Source of the DNA: Loktanella sp. 3ANDIMAR09 | Lineage (GTDB): Bacteria > Pseudomonadota > Alphaproteobacteria > Rhodobacterales > Rhodobacteraceae | Direction: 5' to 3' | Assembly (NCBI RefSeq): GCF_001420005.1 | Contig: NZ_LJAK01000003.1 | Span: 248,001 to 312,000, forward strand | Length of the DNA stretch: 64,000 nucleotides | Shown here: positions 17,742 to 26,911 of the stretch, piece after piece | How the letters are laid out: every line of letters begins with the position of its first letter | Position numbering within the stretch: position 1 is the first letter of the stretch | Position numbers and translations under genes: made by a program | The notes under the pieces: generated by a model | Database searches by the model: none | Told to the model about the DNA's origin: nothing | The model's input: the letters and a program-made list of their open reading frames with translations, nothing else

Positions 17742-17765
17742 TTTTCCGGTCGATCGGTCGGAAAA
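17742..17765. promoter_or_regulatory. Inverted repeat between MOSC gene and fhs
   Basis: TTTTCCG (17742-17748) and CGGAAAA (17759-17765) are perfect 7-bp arms around a 10-base centre, 10 bases after the MOSC stop and about 64 bases before the fhs ATG. It could be a poor terminator or an operator. There is no T-run after it on the plus strand. Confidence 0.35.
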
Positions 17766-17828
17766 TGGGCGATTTCGATACGCGGCGCGCCTAGGCTGAT
17801 GCGAATGCAGCTCAGTAAAAGGCCCGCC

Positions 17829-19505
17829 ATGACCGATATGTCCGACATTGCCATCGCCCGCGCCGCACGGAAATTGCCCATCCAGCAGATTGGCGCAAAA
17901 CTGGGGATCGGCCCGGACGATCTGCTGCCCTATGGCCATGACAAGGCAAAGGTTGGCCAGGCCTTTATCGACAGCGTTCAGGACAGACCCGATGGCAAAC
18001 TGATCCTTGTCACCGCGATCAACCCGACCCCCGCAGGCGAGGGCAAGACGACGACGACCGTGGGGCTGGGCGACGGCCTGTGTGCCATCGGCAAACAGGC
18101 CGCGATCTGCATCCGCGAGGCGTCATTGGGCCCCTGTTTCGGGATGAAGGGTGGTGCCGCAGGTGGCGGCTATGCGCAGGTTATCCCGATGGAGGACATG
18201 AACCTGCATTTCACGGGGGATTTTCACGCCATCACCAGTGCCCACAACCTGTTGGCGGCAATGATCGACAACCACATCTACTGGGGCAATGCGCTGGATA
18301 TCGACATCCGCCGTATCGTCTGGCGCAGGGTGCTGGACATGAACGACCGGGCGCTGCGGCAGGTCAACGTGTCGCTGGGCGGTGTGTCGAACGGGTTTCC
18401 GCGCGAAACCGGGTTCGACATCACCGTCGCGTCCGAGGTCATGGCGATCCTGTGCCTGGCGCGCAATCTGGACGATCTGCAACAACGTCTGGGCGACATC
18501 ATCGTGGCCTATACCCGCGACCGCACCCCCATCACCTGCCGCCAGATCAAGGCGGATGGTGCAATGACGGTGCTGCTGCGCGACGCGATGCAGCCGAATC
18601 TGGTGCAGACCCTCGAAAACAACCCGGCCTTTGTGCACGGTGGGCCTTTTGCCAATATCGCACATGGCTGCAACTCTGTGACAGCGACCACGACCGCGCT
18701 CAAACTTGCGGATTATGTCGTGACTGAGGCCGGTTTCGGGGCCGATCTGGGGGCGGAAAAGTTTCTGAACATCAAGTGCCGCAAGGCCGGGTTGTCGCCC
18801 GCAGTCGTGGTATTGGTCGCCACGGTGCGCGCCATGAAAATGAACGGCGGTGTCGCCAAGGGGGATCTGAGTCTTGAAAATGTCACCGCCGTGCAGGCGG
18901 GCTGCGCGAACCTTGGCCAGCATATCGCCAATGTGCAGGGTTTCGGGGTGCCGGTCGTGGTGGCGATCAACCATTTCAGCGGCGACACGCAGACCGAAAT
19001 CGACGCGGTCACGGCCTATGTCGCGGACCAGGGATCAGAGGCGATCCTGTGTCGCCACTGGGCCAAAGGGTCAGCTGGAACGCGCGATCTGGCCACCCGC
19101 GTCGCCGCTATCGCGGATGCGGGGACGGCGCATTTCCAGATGCTCTATCCCGACGAGATGCCGCTGCTGGACAAGATCGAGACAATCGCCACCCGCATCT
19201 ACCGCGCCGATGGCATTGCAGCGGATGCCAGGATCCGTGCGCAGCTGACCCAATGGGAGGCGCAGGGGTTCGGCCACCTGCCGATCTGCATGGCAAAAAC
19301 ACAATATTCGTTCAGCACGGACCCCGACCTGCGCGGCGCACCACGTGGACACACTGTCCCCATCCGCGAAGTGCGCCTGTCCGCCGGGGCTGGTTTCATC
19401 GTTGCGATCTGCGGCGATATCATGACCATGCCCGGCCTGCCGCGCGTTCCCGCGGCTGAATCCATCGGATTGAACGCCAGAGGCGAAATCGAGGGTTTGT
19501 TCTGA
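17829..19505 (+). CDS. fhs: Formate--tetrahydrofolate ligase
   Basis: A 558-residue cytosolic enzyme making 10-formyl-THF from formate, ATP and THF. The nucleotide-binding loop [17 protein letters not shown] lies at about residues 62-78, followed by the family hallmarks [20 protein letters not shown] and [14 protein letters not shown]. Full length for the family (about 555-560). I chose the ATG at 17829 ([13 protein letters not shown]) over one 30 bases earlier because AAAGG lies 7-8 bases upstream. Together with folD immediately downstream it links formate to the one-carbon pool. Confidence 0.97.
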   Translation: MTDMSDIAIARAARKLPIQQIGAKLGIGPDDLLPYGHDKAKVGQAFIDSVQDRPDGKLILVTAINPTPAGEGKTTTTVGLGDGLCAIGKQAAICIREASLGPCFGMKGGAAGGGYAQVIPMEDMNLHFTGDFHAITSAHNLLAAMIDNHIYWGNALDIDIRRIVWRRVLDMNDRALRQVNVSLGGVSNGFPRETGFDITVASEVMAILCLARNLDDLQQRLGDIIVAYTRDRTPITCRQIKADGAMTVLLRDAMQPNLVQTLENNPAFVHGGPFANIAHGCNSVTATTTALKLADYVVTEAGFGADLGAEKFLNIKCRKAGLSPAVVVLVATVRAMKMNGGVAKGDLSLENVTAVQAGCANLGQHIANVQGFGVPVVVAINHFSGDTQTEIDAVTAYVADQGSEAILCRHWAKGSAGTRDLATRVAAIADAGTAHFQMLYPDEMPLLDKIETIATRIYRADGIAADARIRAQLTQWEAQGFGHLPICMAKTQYSFSTDPDLRGAPRGHTVPIREVRLSAGAGFIVAICGDIMTMPGLPRVPAAESIGLNARGEIEGLF

Positions 19506-19520
19506 CGCCGTCCGGCGCTA

Positions 19521-19541
19521 TTGCCCCCGTAAAGGGGGCAA
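19521..19541. other. Stem-loop between fhs and folD
   Basis: TTGCCCCC (19521-19528), loop GTAAA, GGGGGCAA (19534-19541): a perfect 8-bp hairpin 16 bases after the fhs stop. No T-run follows, so fhs and folD are probably co-transcribed with this as a processing or attenuation site. Confidence 0.5.
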
Positions 19542-19577
19542 GGCGCCCCGCCCACCGTCCCAAGCAGAGGTGATGAC

Positions 19578-20456
19578 ATGACGGCGACCGTGATTGATGG
19601 AAAGGCATTTGCCGCAAAGGTGCGCGCAAAGGTCGGCACCCATGTGGCGCGACTGAAAGATGAACATGGGATCACCCCCGGCCTCGCGGTGGTGCTGGTC
19701 GGTGAAGACCCTGCCAGTCAGGTCTACGTCAAGATGAAGGGCAAGATGACCAAGGAGGTCGGCATGCTGTCGCTGGAATACCGCCTGAATGCGGATGCAG
19801 CCCAGGACGACGTGTTGCGACTGGTCGCCGATCTGAACGCCAACCCAGAGGTGCACGGTATCCTCGTGCAGTTGCCGCTGCCAAAACACATGGAAGAAGC
19901 CAAGGTGCTGGCCGCGATCGACCCTGCCAAGGATGTCGACGGCTTTCACATCTCGAATGTCGGTCTGCTGGCCACCGGGCAAAAGGCGATGATCCCCTGC
20001 ACGCCGCTGGGGTGCCTCATGATGCTGCGGGACCATCACGGTGATCTGTCGGGGATGAATGCCGTGGTCATTGGCCGGTCCAACATCGTGGGCAAGCCGA
20101 TGGCCCAACTGCTGTTGGGCGACAGCTGCACCGTGACCGTCGCCCATTCGCGGACCCGCGATCTGGCCGAGGTGGTGCGCCGCGCTGATATCGTCGTGGC
20201 CGCCGTCGGACGGCCAAAGATGGTGGGCGCGGATTGGATCAAACCGGGGGCCACCGTCATCGACGTGGGCATCAACCGCACGGACGACGGTCTGGTCGGT
20301 GACGTGGATTATGCGCCCGTGGCAGAGGTCGCAGGTGCCATCACGCCCGTGCCCGGTGGTGTAGGCCCCATGACCATCGCCTGCCTGCTTGCCAACACGG
20401 TTACGGCCTGCTGCCGCGCAAACGACCTGGCGGAACCGGACGGGTTGACGGCATAA
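19578..20456 (+). CDS. folD: Bifunctional methylene-THF dehydrogenase/methenyl-THF cyclohydrolase FolD
   Basis: A 292-residue enzyme interconverting 5,10-methylene-THF, 5,10-methenyl-THF and 10-formyl-THF with NADP. The catalytic lysine region reads [16 protein letters not shown], and the cofactor-binding site carries [15 protein letters not shown]; the C-terminal [16 protein letters not shown] is diagnostic. GAGGTGA precedes the ATG. It directly follows fhs, so the two carry formate to methylene-THF. Its 3' end overlaps the convergent pdeM gene by 56 bases. Confidence 0.97.
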   Translation: MTATVIDGKAFAAKVRAKVGTHVARLKDEHGITPGLAVVLVGEDPASQVYVKMKGKMTKEVGMLSLEYRLNADAAQDDVLRLVADLNANPEVHGILVQLPLPKHMEEAKVLAAIDPAKDVDGFHISNVGLLATGQKAMIPCTPLGCLMMLRDHHGDLSGMNAVVIGRSNIVGKPMAQLLLGDSCTVTVAHSRTRDLAEVVRRADIVVAAVGRPKMVGADWIKPGATVIDVGINRTDDGLVGDVDYAPVAEVAGAITPVPGGVGPMTIACLLANTVTACCRANDLAEPDGLTA

Positions 20457-21096
20457 CGGGCACGGCAATCGCACGCCTGCCCGTCAGCACCGCGCAGGGT
20501 CGATCAAACAGCGCTGCCAACACGGGATCGGTCGCACGCAGACCGCCCGTGTAGGCCCCAAAGGCCGGCAGGATCAGCCGGTTGCGGTCGAACAGGAAAC
20601 AGGGGCGCGCGGACCCCGCGCCGGGGATCGCGTATTTCGGATGATAGTGGCCGGACACCTCGCCCGGCTGTGCCGTGGCGATGTGGCGAAAGACCAACGG
20701 ACCGCAGTGATAGGCGGCCAGATGCGTGCCACCGAATTCCACCGGGCCGGGGTCATGATTGCCTTCGATCCAGATCCACTGGCGGCCCGCCTGCATCGCC
20801 GTCAGACTGCCCGCATCCTCGGCTGACAGGGTCTCTGCCGCAAGCAGGTCATCGAAACTGTCACCCAGGCAAACCACCGTCGCGGGATCACAGGCGGTGA
20901 TGTCAGCGGTCAGACGCGCAAGCGTCTCGCGCGTCTCATAGGGGGGGAGCATCTGGCCAGACCGACGCGCCACCCGGTCGGATTTGCACAGGTGCAGGTC
21001 CGACACGCACAACAGACGCTGATCCGGCCACCACAGCGCACCCGATGGCAGCGCGTGCAGCGTTGTGTCGCAAAAGCTGAAGGCGTAGGCGTTCAT
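20401..21096 (-). CDS. pdeM: Ligase-associated DNA damage response endonuclease PdeM
   Basis: A 231-residue calcineurin-type metallophosphoesterase. The metal-binding motifs are in order: [23 protein letters not shown] and GHYHPK. This family occurs next to Lhr-type helicases and ATP-dependent DNA ligases in a predicted repair module. The helicase gene lies 38 bases upstream on the same strand, so both are likely one transcript. The last 18 or so codons run antisense over the folD end. Confidence 0.88.
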   Translation of the reverse strand: MNAYAFSFCDTTLHALPSGALWWPDQRLLCVSDLHLCKSDRVARRSGQMLPPYETRETLARLTADITACDPATVVCLGDSFDDLLAAETLSAEDAGSLTAMQAGRQWIWIEGNHDPGPVEFGGTHLAAYHCGPLVFRHIATAQPGEVSGHYHPKYAIPGAGSARPCFLFDRNRLILPAFGAYTGGLRATDPVLAALFDRPCAVLTGRRAIAVPVMPSTRPVPPGRLRGSRP

Positions 21097-21134
21097 GGTC
21101 CGTTCCTGCCGCGCTTTGTCAGGCGATGCAAGCG

Positions 21135-23534
21135 CTAGAGATCGGCAAGCCCGGCGTCCCTCATCAGCTGTGCGGCGGTGTCTTCCATCAAACGTTCGGC
21201 CCCCGCGCCCTTGATCGGGATGCGGCCCATTTCCAGCAGCATGGGTGCCGCCAGCGGGGTCGGGCGGTTCAGCGTGACGTGATCGACACGGCCTGCGGTA
21301 CGCGTCAGCATTTCCTCGATCCGGCCAAAATCCACGAGGCCGCGCAGCGCCTCTTCGCGGGTGATCTGCAACATCAGATGGTCGGGGTCGTATTTTGCGA
21401 GCGTGTCATACAGGATGTCCGACGAAAACGTGGCCTGCCGCCCTGATTTGCGTGCCTGCGGCAGATTGCGCTGGATCAGCCCCGCAATGGTGGCCGAGGC
21501 GCGAAAGGTGCGTTTCATCACCGCATTGCCGCCCAGCCAGTCGTTGAACCCGTCCAGCATCGCATCGCGGTCGAACAGCGGCGCGGGATCGGTCACGGGG
21601 TTCAGGCCCCAAACCAGCGTGGCGTAGTCGGTCGCGACAAACCCCAGAGGATCGAGACCTTCTTCTTCCATCCGTTTGGTCAGCAGCAGACCCAGCGTTT
21701 GTTGCGCGTTGCGCCCGGCAAAGCCGTAGAAACAGGTATGTGCGCGATCGTTGTGTGGAAAGGATTCGACCAGAATGCGATCGGCCTCGGGCAGTTTGGA
21801 CACCCGACGCTGCATGTGCAGCCAGTCGGACGTATGGCCGGGCAGTTGCGGCCAGTCCTCCTGCTGGAACATGCGCAGCACGCGCTGCGACAATTGCGTG
21901 GATGTCGCAAATTTGGTGCCCATGAAGGTGGCGATCTTGGGCGGTTTGTCGGCGCGACGCGTCACCTCGACACTGACTTCGCGCAGGCCCTCGTACCGGA
22001 CGATTTCGCCGCCGATCAGGAATGTATCGCCCTTGGTCAGCTGTGCTGCAAAGGCTTCTTCGACTTCGCCCAATGGTTTGAACCCACCCTTCAGCCGCAC
22101 CTTGAGCCGGTCGGCATCCTGAATGGTGCCGATGTTCATGCGGATATCGCGGGCCGCACGCGGGTCGCGCAGATACCACAACCCGTCGCGCAGAAGCAGC
22201 CGTTTCCAGCGGTCGTAGGCGCGCAGGGCGTAGCCACCAGTGGCGCAGAAATCGAGGCAATCATCGAATTCCGCCCGTGTCAGACTGGCGAATGCGCCGA
22301 CCGTTTGCACTTCGGCAAACAGGGCATCGGCATCGAACGGCCCCGCACAGGCGCGGATCAGAATGTGCTGGCACAGAACGTCGCGCGGACCCGCCCCCTT
22401 GGGGTCGCCGTCCAGATCATGCGCGCGTGCGGCCTCGAGGGCGGCCACACATTCCACGACCTCGAACCGGTTCGCGGGCACCAGCAGCGCCTTTGACGGA
22501 GCATTATAGCGGTGGTTGGCACGTCCGATGCGCTGGATCAGGCGTTTGACGTTTTTCGGCGCACCAATCTGGATCACCAGATCGACGTCACCCCAGTCGA
22601 TCCCCAGATCCAGACTGCCCGTGCAGACAATCGCTCGCAAATCACCGCGCACCATCGCGGATTCGACCTTTTCCCGCTGGGCACGGTCAAGACTGCCGTG
22701 GTGGATGCCGATGGGCAAATCGGTGTCATTTGCCAGCCAGAGGTTGTGAAAAAACAGCTCTGCCTGCGCGCGGGTGTTGTGGAAAATCAGTGTCGTCTTG
22801 TGTTGTTTGACCTGTTCCAGCACCGCCGGAATCGCATGGCGGGCGTTGCCGCCGGACCAAGGCGGACGTTCCTGGGTCACCAGCATCGCGATATCGGGGT
22901 CGGGGCCGGGATCGGCATAGAGGATTTCGCAAGGATCGGGATGACAGGCCAGACCATGGGCGATGGCGGCAGGGTCCTCGACCGTGGCGGACAGGCCGAC
23001 GCGGCGCAGGTTCGGGCACATCGCCTGCAGGCGCGACAGCGCCAGCATCAGCTGATCGCCCCGTTTGGATTCCGCCAATGCATGAATTTCGTCCACGACA
23101 ATGCGTTGCAGCCCCGCGAACATGCGCGGCGCGTCCTCGTAGGATGTCAGCAGGGCCAGGCTTTCCGGTGTGGTCAGCAGGATGTGCGGCGGGTCGGCAC
23201 GCTGGCGTTTCTTGGCGGTGGCGGTCGTGTCGCCCGTGCGGTCCTCGACCCGGATCGGCAGGCCCATCTCATCAATCGGGGTGCGCAGGTTGCGTTTGAT
23301 ATCCGCGGCCAGCGCCTTCAACGGCGAGACATACAGTGTATGCAACCCGTCGTGTTCGCCGTCCGCCAGTTCCGCCAATGTGGGCAGAAACCCCGCCAGA
23401 GTCTTGCCGCCGCCAGTCGGCGCGATCAGCAGCAGCGACGCGGCATCGGCGCGGTCCAGCATATCCTGCTGGTGCGGGTGCACGGACCAGCCGCGCGCTG
23501 CAAACCAATCATGAAAGACAGGGGGGAGGTTCAT
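21135..23534 (-). CDS. Ligase-associated DNA damage response DEXH box helicase (Lhr family)
   Basis: A 799-residue superfamily 2 helicase. Motifs: Walker A LIAPTGGGKTLAGFLPTL near residue 35, DEXH box VVDEIHALAES, motif III SATVEDP, motif VI QRIGRANHRYN. A large C-terminal region follows, as in Lhr-core proteins. Lhr enzymes unwind RNA:DNA or DNA duplexes 3' to 5' and are induced by DNA damage in some bacteria. It pairs with pdeM downstream. The ligase and exonuclease that usually complete the module are not in this window. Confidence 0.92.
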   Translation of the reverse strand: MNLPPVFHDWFAARGWSVHPHQQDMLDRADAASLLLIAPTGGGKTLAGFLPTLAELADGEHDGLHTLYVSPLKALAADIKRNLRTPIDEMGLPIRVEDRTGDTTATAKKRQRADPPHILLTTPESLALLTSYEDAPRMFAGLQRIVVDEIHALAESKRGDQLMLALSRLQAMCPNLRRVGLSATVEDPAAIAHGLACHPDPCEILYADPGPDPDIAMLVTQERPPWSGGNARHAIPAVLEQVKQHKTTLIFHNTRAQAELFFHNLWLANDTDLPIGIHHGSLDRAQREKVESAMVRGDLRAIVCTGSLDLGIDWGDVDLVIQIGAPKNVKRLIQRIGRANHRYNAPSKALLVPANRFEVVECVAALEAARAHDLDGDPKGAGPRDVLCQHILIRACAGPFDADALFAEVQTVGAFASLTRAEFDDCLDFCATGGYALRAYDRWKRLLLRDGLWYLRDPRAARDIRMNIGTIQDADRLKVRLKGGFKPLGEVEEAFAAQLTKGDTFLIGGEIVRYEGLREVSVEVTRRADKPPKIATFMGTKFATSTQLSQRVLRMFQQEDWPQLPGHTSDWLHMQRRVSKLPEADRILVESFPHNDRAHTCFYGFAGRNAQQTLGLLLTKRMEEEGLDPLGFVATDYATLVWGLNPVTDPAPLFDRDAMLDGFNDWLGGNAVMKRTFRASATIAGLIQRNLPQARKSGRQATFSSDILYDTLAKYDPDHLMLQITREEALRGLVDFGRIEEMLTRTAGRVDHVTLNRPTPLAAPMLLEMGRIPIKGAGAERLMEDTAAQLMRDAGLADL

Positions 23535-23570
23535 CCCCCCTAGGTGTAGCGCAGGCGGCCCGTCGTCAAG

Positions 23571-24881
23571 TCAGCGGACGATGTCCTCGTCCTTGACGAA
23601 CATGTTGGCCCAAGCGCGGTCCATCAGCTCCGGCGTCATCTGATAGGGGATTCCTTCGAATTCGCAGATCGCGATCATCTGGTCGATCAGGAATACGGGC
23701 TGATAGTTCGCATAGACGTTGTCGATCGTCGGGTAGAGCTTGTTCAGCAGATGCAGCAGCGTGCCCTCATCCAGCGGCATCTTTTTCTTGCGCGCGACAA
23801 GCGAGAAGATTTTCAGGAAATCGGACTGGCTGGGGCCGTCGATCTTGATCTTGTAGAAAATCCGGCGCAACGCGGCCTGGTCGAAAATCGCGTTGGGGTG
23901 AAAGTTGGTGGAAAAGATCACCAGCGTGTCGAACGGCACCTCGAATTTTTCGCCCGATTGCAGCGCCAGAATATCCTTGTTTTCCTCAAGCGGGACGATC
24001 CAGCGGTTGACCAGCGCCTGTGGCGGTTCGGCCTGACGGCCAAGGTCGTCGACGATAAAAATGCCGCCCGTGGATTTCATCTGCAACGGTGCCTGATAGG
24101 TCCGCGCCACGGGGTTGTAGACCAGATCCAGCATGTCCAGCGACAATTCACCGCCCGTGATGACCGTGGGACGTTCGCAGCGCACGTAGCGCGTGTCGAA
24201 CATGCCCGTCGTGCGGCGCAGCGAATTGGGGTCCTGTTCATCGGCCTCGGCCTGCGAATGCACGATCGGGTCATAGACCGAGATGATCTGGCCCGAATAT
24301 TCCACGGCACGCGGGACATAGATCTTGTCCCCCATGGCGTCGCGAATCCCGTTCGAGATGGACGATTTCCCGTTGCCCGGCGGGCCATACATCAGGATCG
24401 ACCGGCCGGAACTGACGGCAGGGCCCAGGTTTCCGATCAGCGCGGGCGGCAGGATCAGGTGGCCCATCGCGCCCGTCAACTGATCGCGGGTGACCTGGAT
24501 ATTGCGGATCGACTGGCGTTTGATCTGTTCGTGATAGACCGACAGCGGCACCGGCATCGCACCGTAGTATTCCGATTGCGCCAGCGCCTCATTCGCGCGG
24601 TTCCGGCCTGCGTCGGTCAGTTGGTAGCCCATTTCAGACCCCGACGACGCCGACAGCGTGCCTGTCGCCTCGAGCAAGAGCTGGCTGCGGGCGATGTCGA
24701 TCAGTTCCTGTGTGACGTTGATCGGCAGGCAGATGACCTTGGCGATGGCGGCCGCCTCGGTCAGGTTGGTGCGGAACATCGACTTGATCAGGATGTCGCG
24801 CATCATCGGCAGCGCCAGCTTCATTTCGCTCAGCGTTTTGGGGCGGGGGGGCGCGACAACGCCGGAAACTTGCATGTTCAT
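23571..24881 (-). CDS. AAA ATPase of the tad pilus locus, unknown role
   Basis: A 436-residue ATPase with Walker A YGPPGNGKSS at about residues 165-174 and Walker B GIFIVDDLGRQ, then a sensor-like IFSTNFHPN. The N-terminal part contains GYQLTDAGRNRANEAL at about 85-100, a winged-helix-like pattern. It lies at the 3' end of the tad gene cluster, 105 bases after the prepilin peptidase gene, on the same strand. It is not one of the standard Tad ATPases (CpaF, CpaE). I recall it as conserved beside rhodobacterial tad loci, but its target is unknown to me. Confidence 0.85.
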   Translation of the reverse strand: MNMQVSGVVAPPRPKTLSEMKLALPMMRDILIKSMFRTNLTEAAAIAKVICLPINVTQELIDIARSQLLLEATGTLSASSGSEMGYQLTDAGRNRANEALAQSEYYGAMPVPLSVYHEQIKRQSIRNIQVTRDQLTGAMGHLILPPALIGNLGPAVSSGRSILMYGPPGNGKSSISNGIRDAMGDKIYVPRAVEYSGQIISVYDPIVHSQAEADEQDPNSLRRTTGMFDTRYVRCERPTVITGGELSLDMLDLVYNPVARTYQAPLQMKSTGGIFIVDDLGRQAEPPQALVNRWIVPLEENKDILALQSGEKFEVPFDTLVIFSTNFHPNAIFDQAALRRIFYKIKIDGPSQSDFLKIFSLVARKKKMPLDEGTLLHLLNKLYPTIDNVYANYQPVFLIDQMIAICEFEGIPYQMTPELMDRAWANMFVKDEDIVR

Positions 24882-24887
24882 TGGATG

Positions 24888-24941
24888 ACCCTGGCTGCTG
24901 GCAGGGTCGCATCCCCGCCTATGGGTCAATGCATGGCGGGG
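24888..24941. other. Two adjacent hairpins upstream of the AAA ATPase gene
   Basis: ACCCTG/CAGGGT (24888-24893 with 24902-24907) and CCCCGCC/GGCGGGG (24913-24919 with 24935-24941) fill most of the 105-bp gap between the peptidase stop and the ATPase ATG. TTTT follows the second stem only on the plus strand, where no gene ends. On the minus strand they form a structured 5' leader. Confidence 0.4.
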
Positions 24942-24986
24942 TTTTATGGCCGAATGATGGACAAATTCGTGTCAGGCTGGGGCAGA

Positions 24987-25487
24987 TCAGCCGCCAAAGG
25001 CCGCCAGCCCCAGATACAGTGTCAGCGCCATGGCCAGCGGCAGGCCCATCGGGAAACGATTGCCTGATGTCCAGCTTTCCCAATGGGGATAGCGGGCGCG
25101 CAAGGGGGTCAGACGCAGCAGACGGTGCAGGATGATCCCGATGATCATGCAGGCCGACAGCATCAGCATCATCGCGCTGATATCGCCGGCCGCGACCATC
25201 GGCGCACCGGCGGCCATGAATTTCGCGTCACCCGCCCCCAGCCAGCCTGTCATGTTCAGCAAGATGCCGATCACCAGCATCACGACCAGATGCAGATAGT
25301 TCCACAGATAAACGTCCAGCGGCAATGCCACCAATCCCAGCACGGCATAGGCCGCGAACAGGGCCAGCACGGCCTTGTTCGGGATTTTCATGGTCGAGAC
25401 GTCCTTGAAGGCGACCCAGATCGAAATCGGGATGGCGGGAATCAGAAACAGCAATGCAGCGAACGCAGGCAGCGCGAACATGATCAC
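24987..25487 (-). CDS. cpaA: Prepilin peptidase CpaA/TadV
   Basis: A 166-residue inner-membrane aspartic protease that cleaves Flp prepilins. The two catalytic aspartates lie in VAFKDVSTMKIPN and in GAGDAKFMAAG (the GxGD motif). Several hydrophobic helices cover most of the length. It lacks the N-terminal methylase domain of PilD, as usual for TadV. The start may be a GTG at 25487 that overlaps the previous stop (GTGA) or the ATG two codons later at 25481. Confidence 0.9.
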   Translation of the reverse strand: MIMFALPAFAALLFLIPAIPISIWVAFKDVSTMKIPNKAVLALFAAYAVLGLVALPLDVYLWNYLHLVVMLVIGILLNMTGWLGAGDAKFMAAGAPMVAAGDISAMMLMLSACMIIGIILHRLLRLTPLRARYPHWESWTSGNRFPMGLPLAMALTLYLGLAAFGG

Positions 25488-26323
25488 GCCTCAAGCGCGC
25501 GCAACGAACGGGCGGCTTCCTCAAAATGCTGGGGATGGGTGTCGATCGCCTCGGTCAACAGACCCTTGCCGATGGTCAGATCGTTCTGTTTGATCGCTGT
25601 CAGGGCCATCGTGTACAGCAGTTGCGCGCGTTCCACCTGCGTCATCGGAATGACGGGCAGGTCGTAGCGGCGCTGCGCCCCGCGGGCCAGCACCAGATTG
25701 TTTTTCGCGGTGAACATCGTGCTGTCCTGACGCAGCGCGTCGTTGAACAGACGTTCGGCACCCGCGTAATCGCCGCGCGTCAGCTTGGAAAAGCCCCAGT
25801 TGTTGATCACGCCAGCGGGTGTGGTCGTCAGCCCGGCCGCGGTCTGATAAAACGAGTCTGCCTTTTCCCACTGTTTCTTGCTGTCGGCGACCATGGCCTC
25901 CAGCTTGTAGCGGTCGAATGTTTCGTGGGTCGGCGGGATCGCATTCAGCGTGGTGGCGGCGGCGTCCCACTGGTTGGCGCGGATCTGTGCATCTGCCAGG
26001 TTCACGCGGTCGTCGCTGTTGGATTGGGGATGAGCAATCACGTTGTTCCATGCGGTGATCGCCTCGGTGGCGCGACCAGCCCGGACCAGCGATTTCGCCA
26101 GTCCCCGCATCAGGTCGACCCGGCCCGGATCGTTGGCATTGGCCCCGGCAAAATAACGGACGGCCTCGTCGGGATCACCGACGGTCAGCATCACGTCATT
26201 CAGGTTTGTTTCGTCGACGACGTTCAGATCCTGGAGGGCGCGTTGCACCTCGGCATCGCCGTTCTTGGCGCATGCCGACAGGACAAGGGTCCCGGCCAGG
26301 GCGATCAGAATAGGGTGGCGCAT
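25484..26323 (-). CDS. TPR lipoprotein of the tad locus
   Basis: A 279-residue protein with a lipoprotein signal (lipobox LVLSAC, Cys18) and several tetratricopeptide-like repeats, for example GLAKSLVRAGRATEAITAWN and WGFSKLTRGDYAGAERLFND. TadD-type TPR lipoproteins help assemble or localise the secretin. This locus has two in tandem; this is the second and longer. It ends within the start of cpaA. Which of the two is the true TadD orthologue is not clear from sequence. Confidence 0.85.
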   Translation of the reverse strand: MRHPILIALAGTLVLSACAKNGDAEVQRALQDLNVVDETNLNDVMLTVGDPDEAVRYFAGANANDPGRVDLMRGLAKSLVRAGRATEAITAWNNVIAHPQSNSDDRVNLADAQIRANQWDAAATTLNAIPPTHETFDRYKLEAMVADSKKQWEKADSFYQTAAGLTTTPAGVINNWGFSKLTRGDYAGAERLFNDALRQDSTMFTAKNNLVLARGAQRRYDLPVIPMTQVERAQLLYTMALTAIKQNDLTIGKGLLTEAIDTHPQHFEEAARSLRALEA

Positions 26324-26349
26324 TTTTTGCGTCCTTTGCTGCTACTGCC

Positions 26350-26898
26350 TCAGAGCGGTTCGACGGTCACACCATCGTCCCTGACGACCAGTTGGAACTG
26401 GTTCTGTTGGCTGTCAGCGTAAATCGCGCCATCGCGTTTGGCGAGCGCCAAGGCCAAGTTCTGCCGAATAGCGTCCGAATTCCCGTTATCCGTGGCAAAA
26501 GCGCGACGGAAAACCTCGGCGGCTTCGGCGAATTTACCCTGTTCCATCAGCAACACCCCCAGATTGTTCCAGGCTGGTGGAAAATCGGGGGCATCCTCTG
26601 CTGCGCGGCGTAACAGGTCTTCGGCCTGGCCCAGTCGGCCCAGCCGCAGGTTGGCGGACCCCAGCGCCGACAGTGTATCGACGTTCAGACCATCGCGTGC
26701 GGCGGCGCGGGTATAGGCGCGCAGGGCCAGTTCGTATTCCCCGGCGGCCATCAGGCGGTGTCCGACCACCAGACCGTCGGTTTCCGCCTCACCGGCGATA
26801 CCGGGTGCGAAAACCGGCTGTTCGGGTTCATCGAAAAACCCGCAGCCGGTCATCAGCAAACACAGACCCGCCAGTGCCAAACCGCGCCAACCGATCAT
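26350..26898 (-). CDS. tadD: TadD-like TPR lipoprotein
   Basis: A 182-residue lipoprotein: lipobox LLMTGC, Cys19, then TPR repeats (HRLMAAGEYELALRAYTRAA; WNNLGVLLMEQGKFAEAAEV). Size and repeat content fit TadD, proposed to act as a pilotin-like factor for the Tad secretin. It follows tadC by 13 bases and precedes a second TPR lipoprotein by 26 bases, all on the minus strand. The C-terminal 25 residues have no repeat. Confidence 0.83.
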   Translation of the reverse strand: MIGWRGLALAGLCLLMTGCGFFDEPEQPVFAPGIAGEAETDGLVVGHRLMAAGEYELALRAYTRAAARDGLNVDTLSALGSANLRLGRLGQAEDLLRRAAEDAPDFPPAWNNLGVLLMEQGKFAEAAEVFRRAFATDNGNSDAIRQNLALALAKRDGAIYADSQQNQFQLVVRDDGVTVEPL

Positions 26899-26911
26899 AT
26901 GTCACGTCCCC

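Noticed and set aside
24913-24945. Plus-strand terminator (CCCCGCC/GGCGGGG then TTTT)
   Set aside because: It has the right form for the plus strand, but no plus-strand gene ends there, so I list it only as a leader hairpin of the minus-strand gene.
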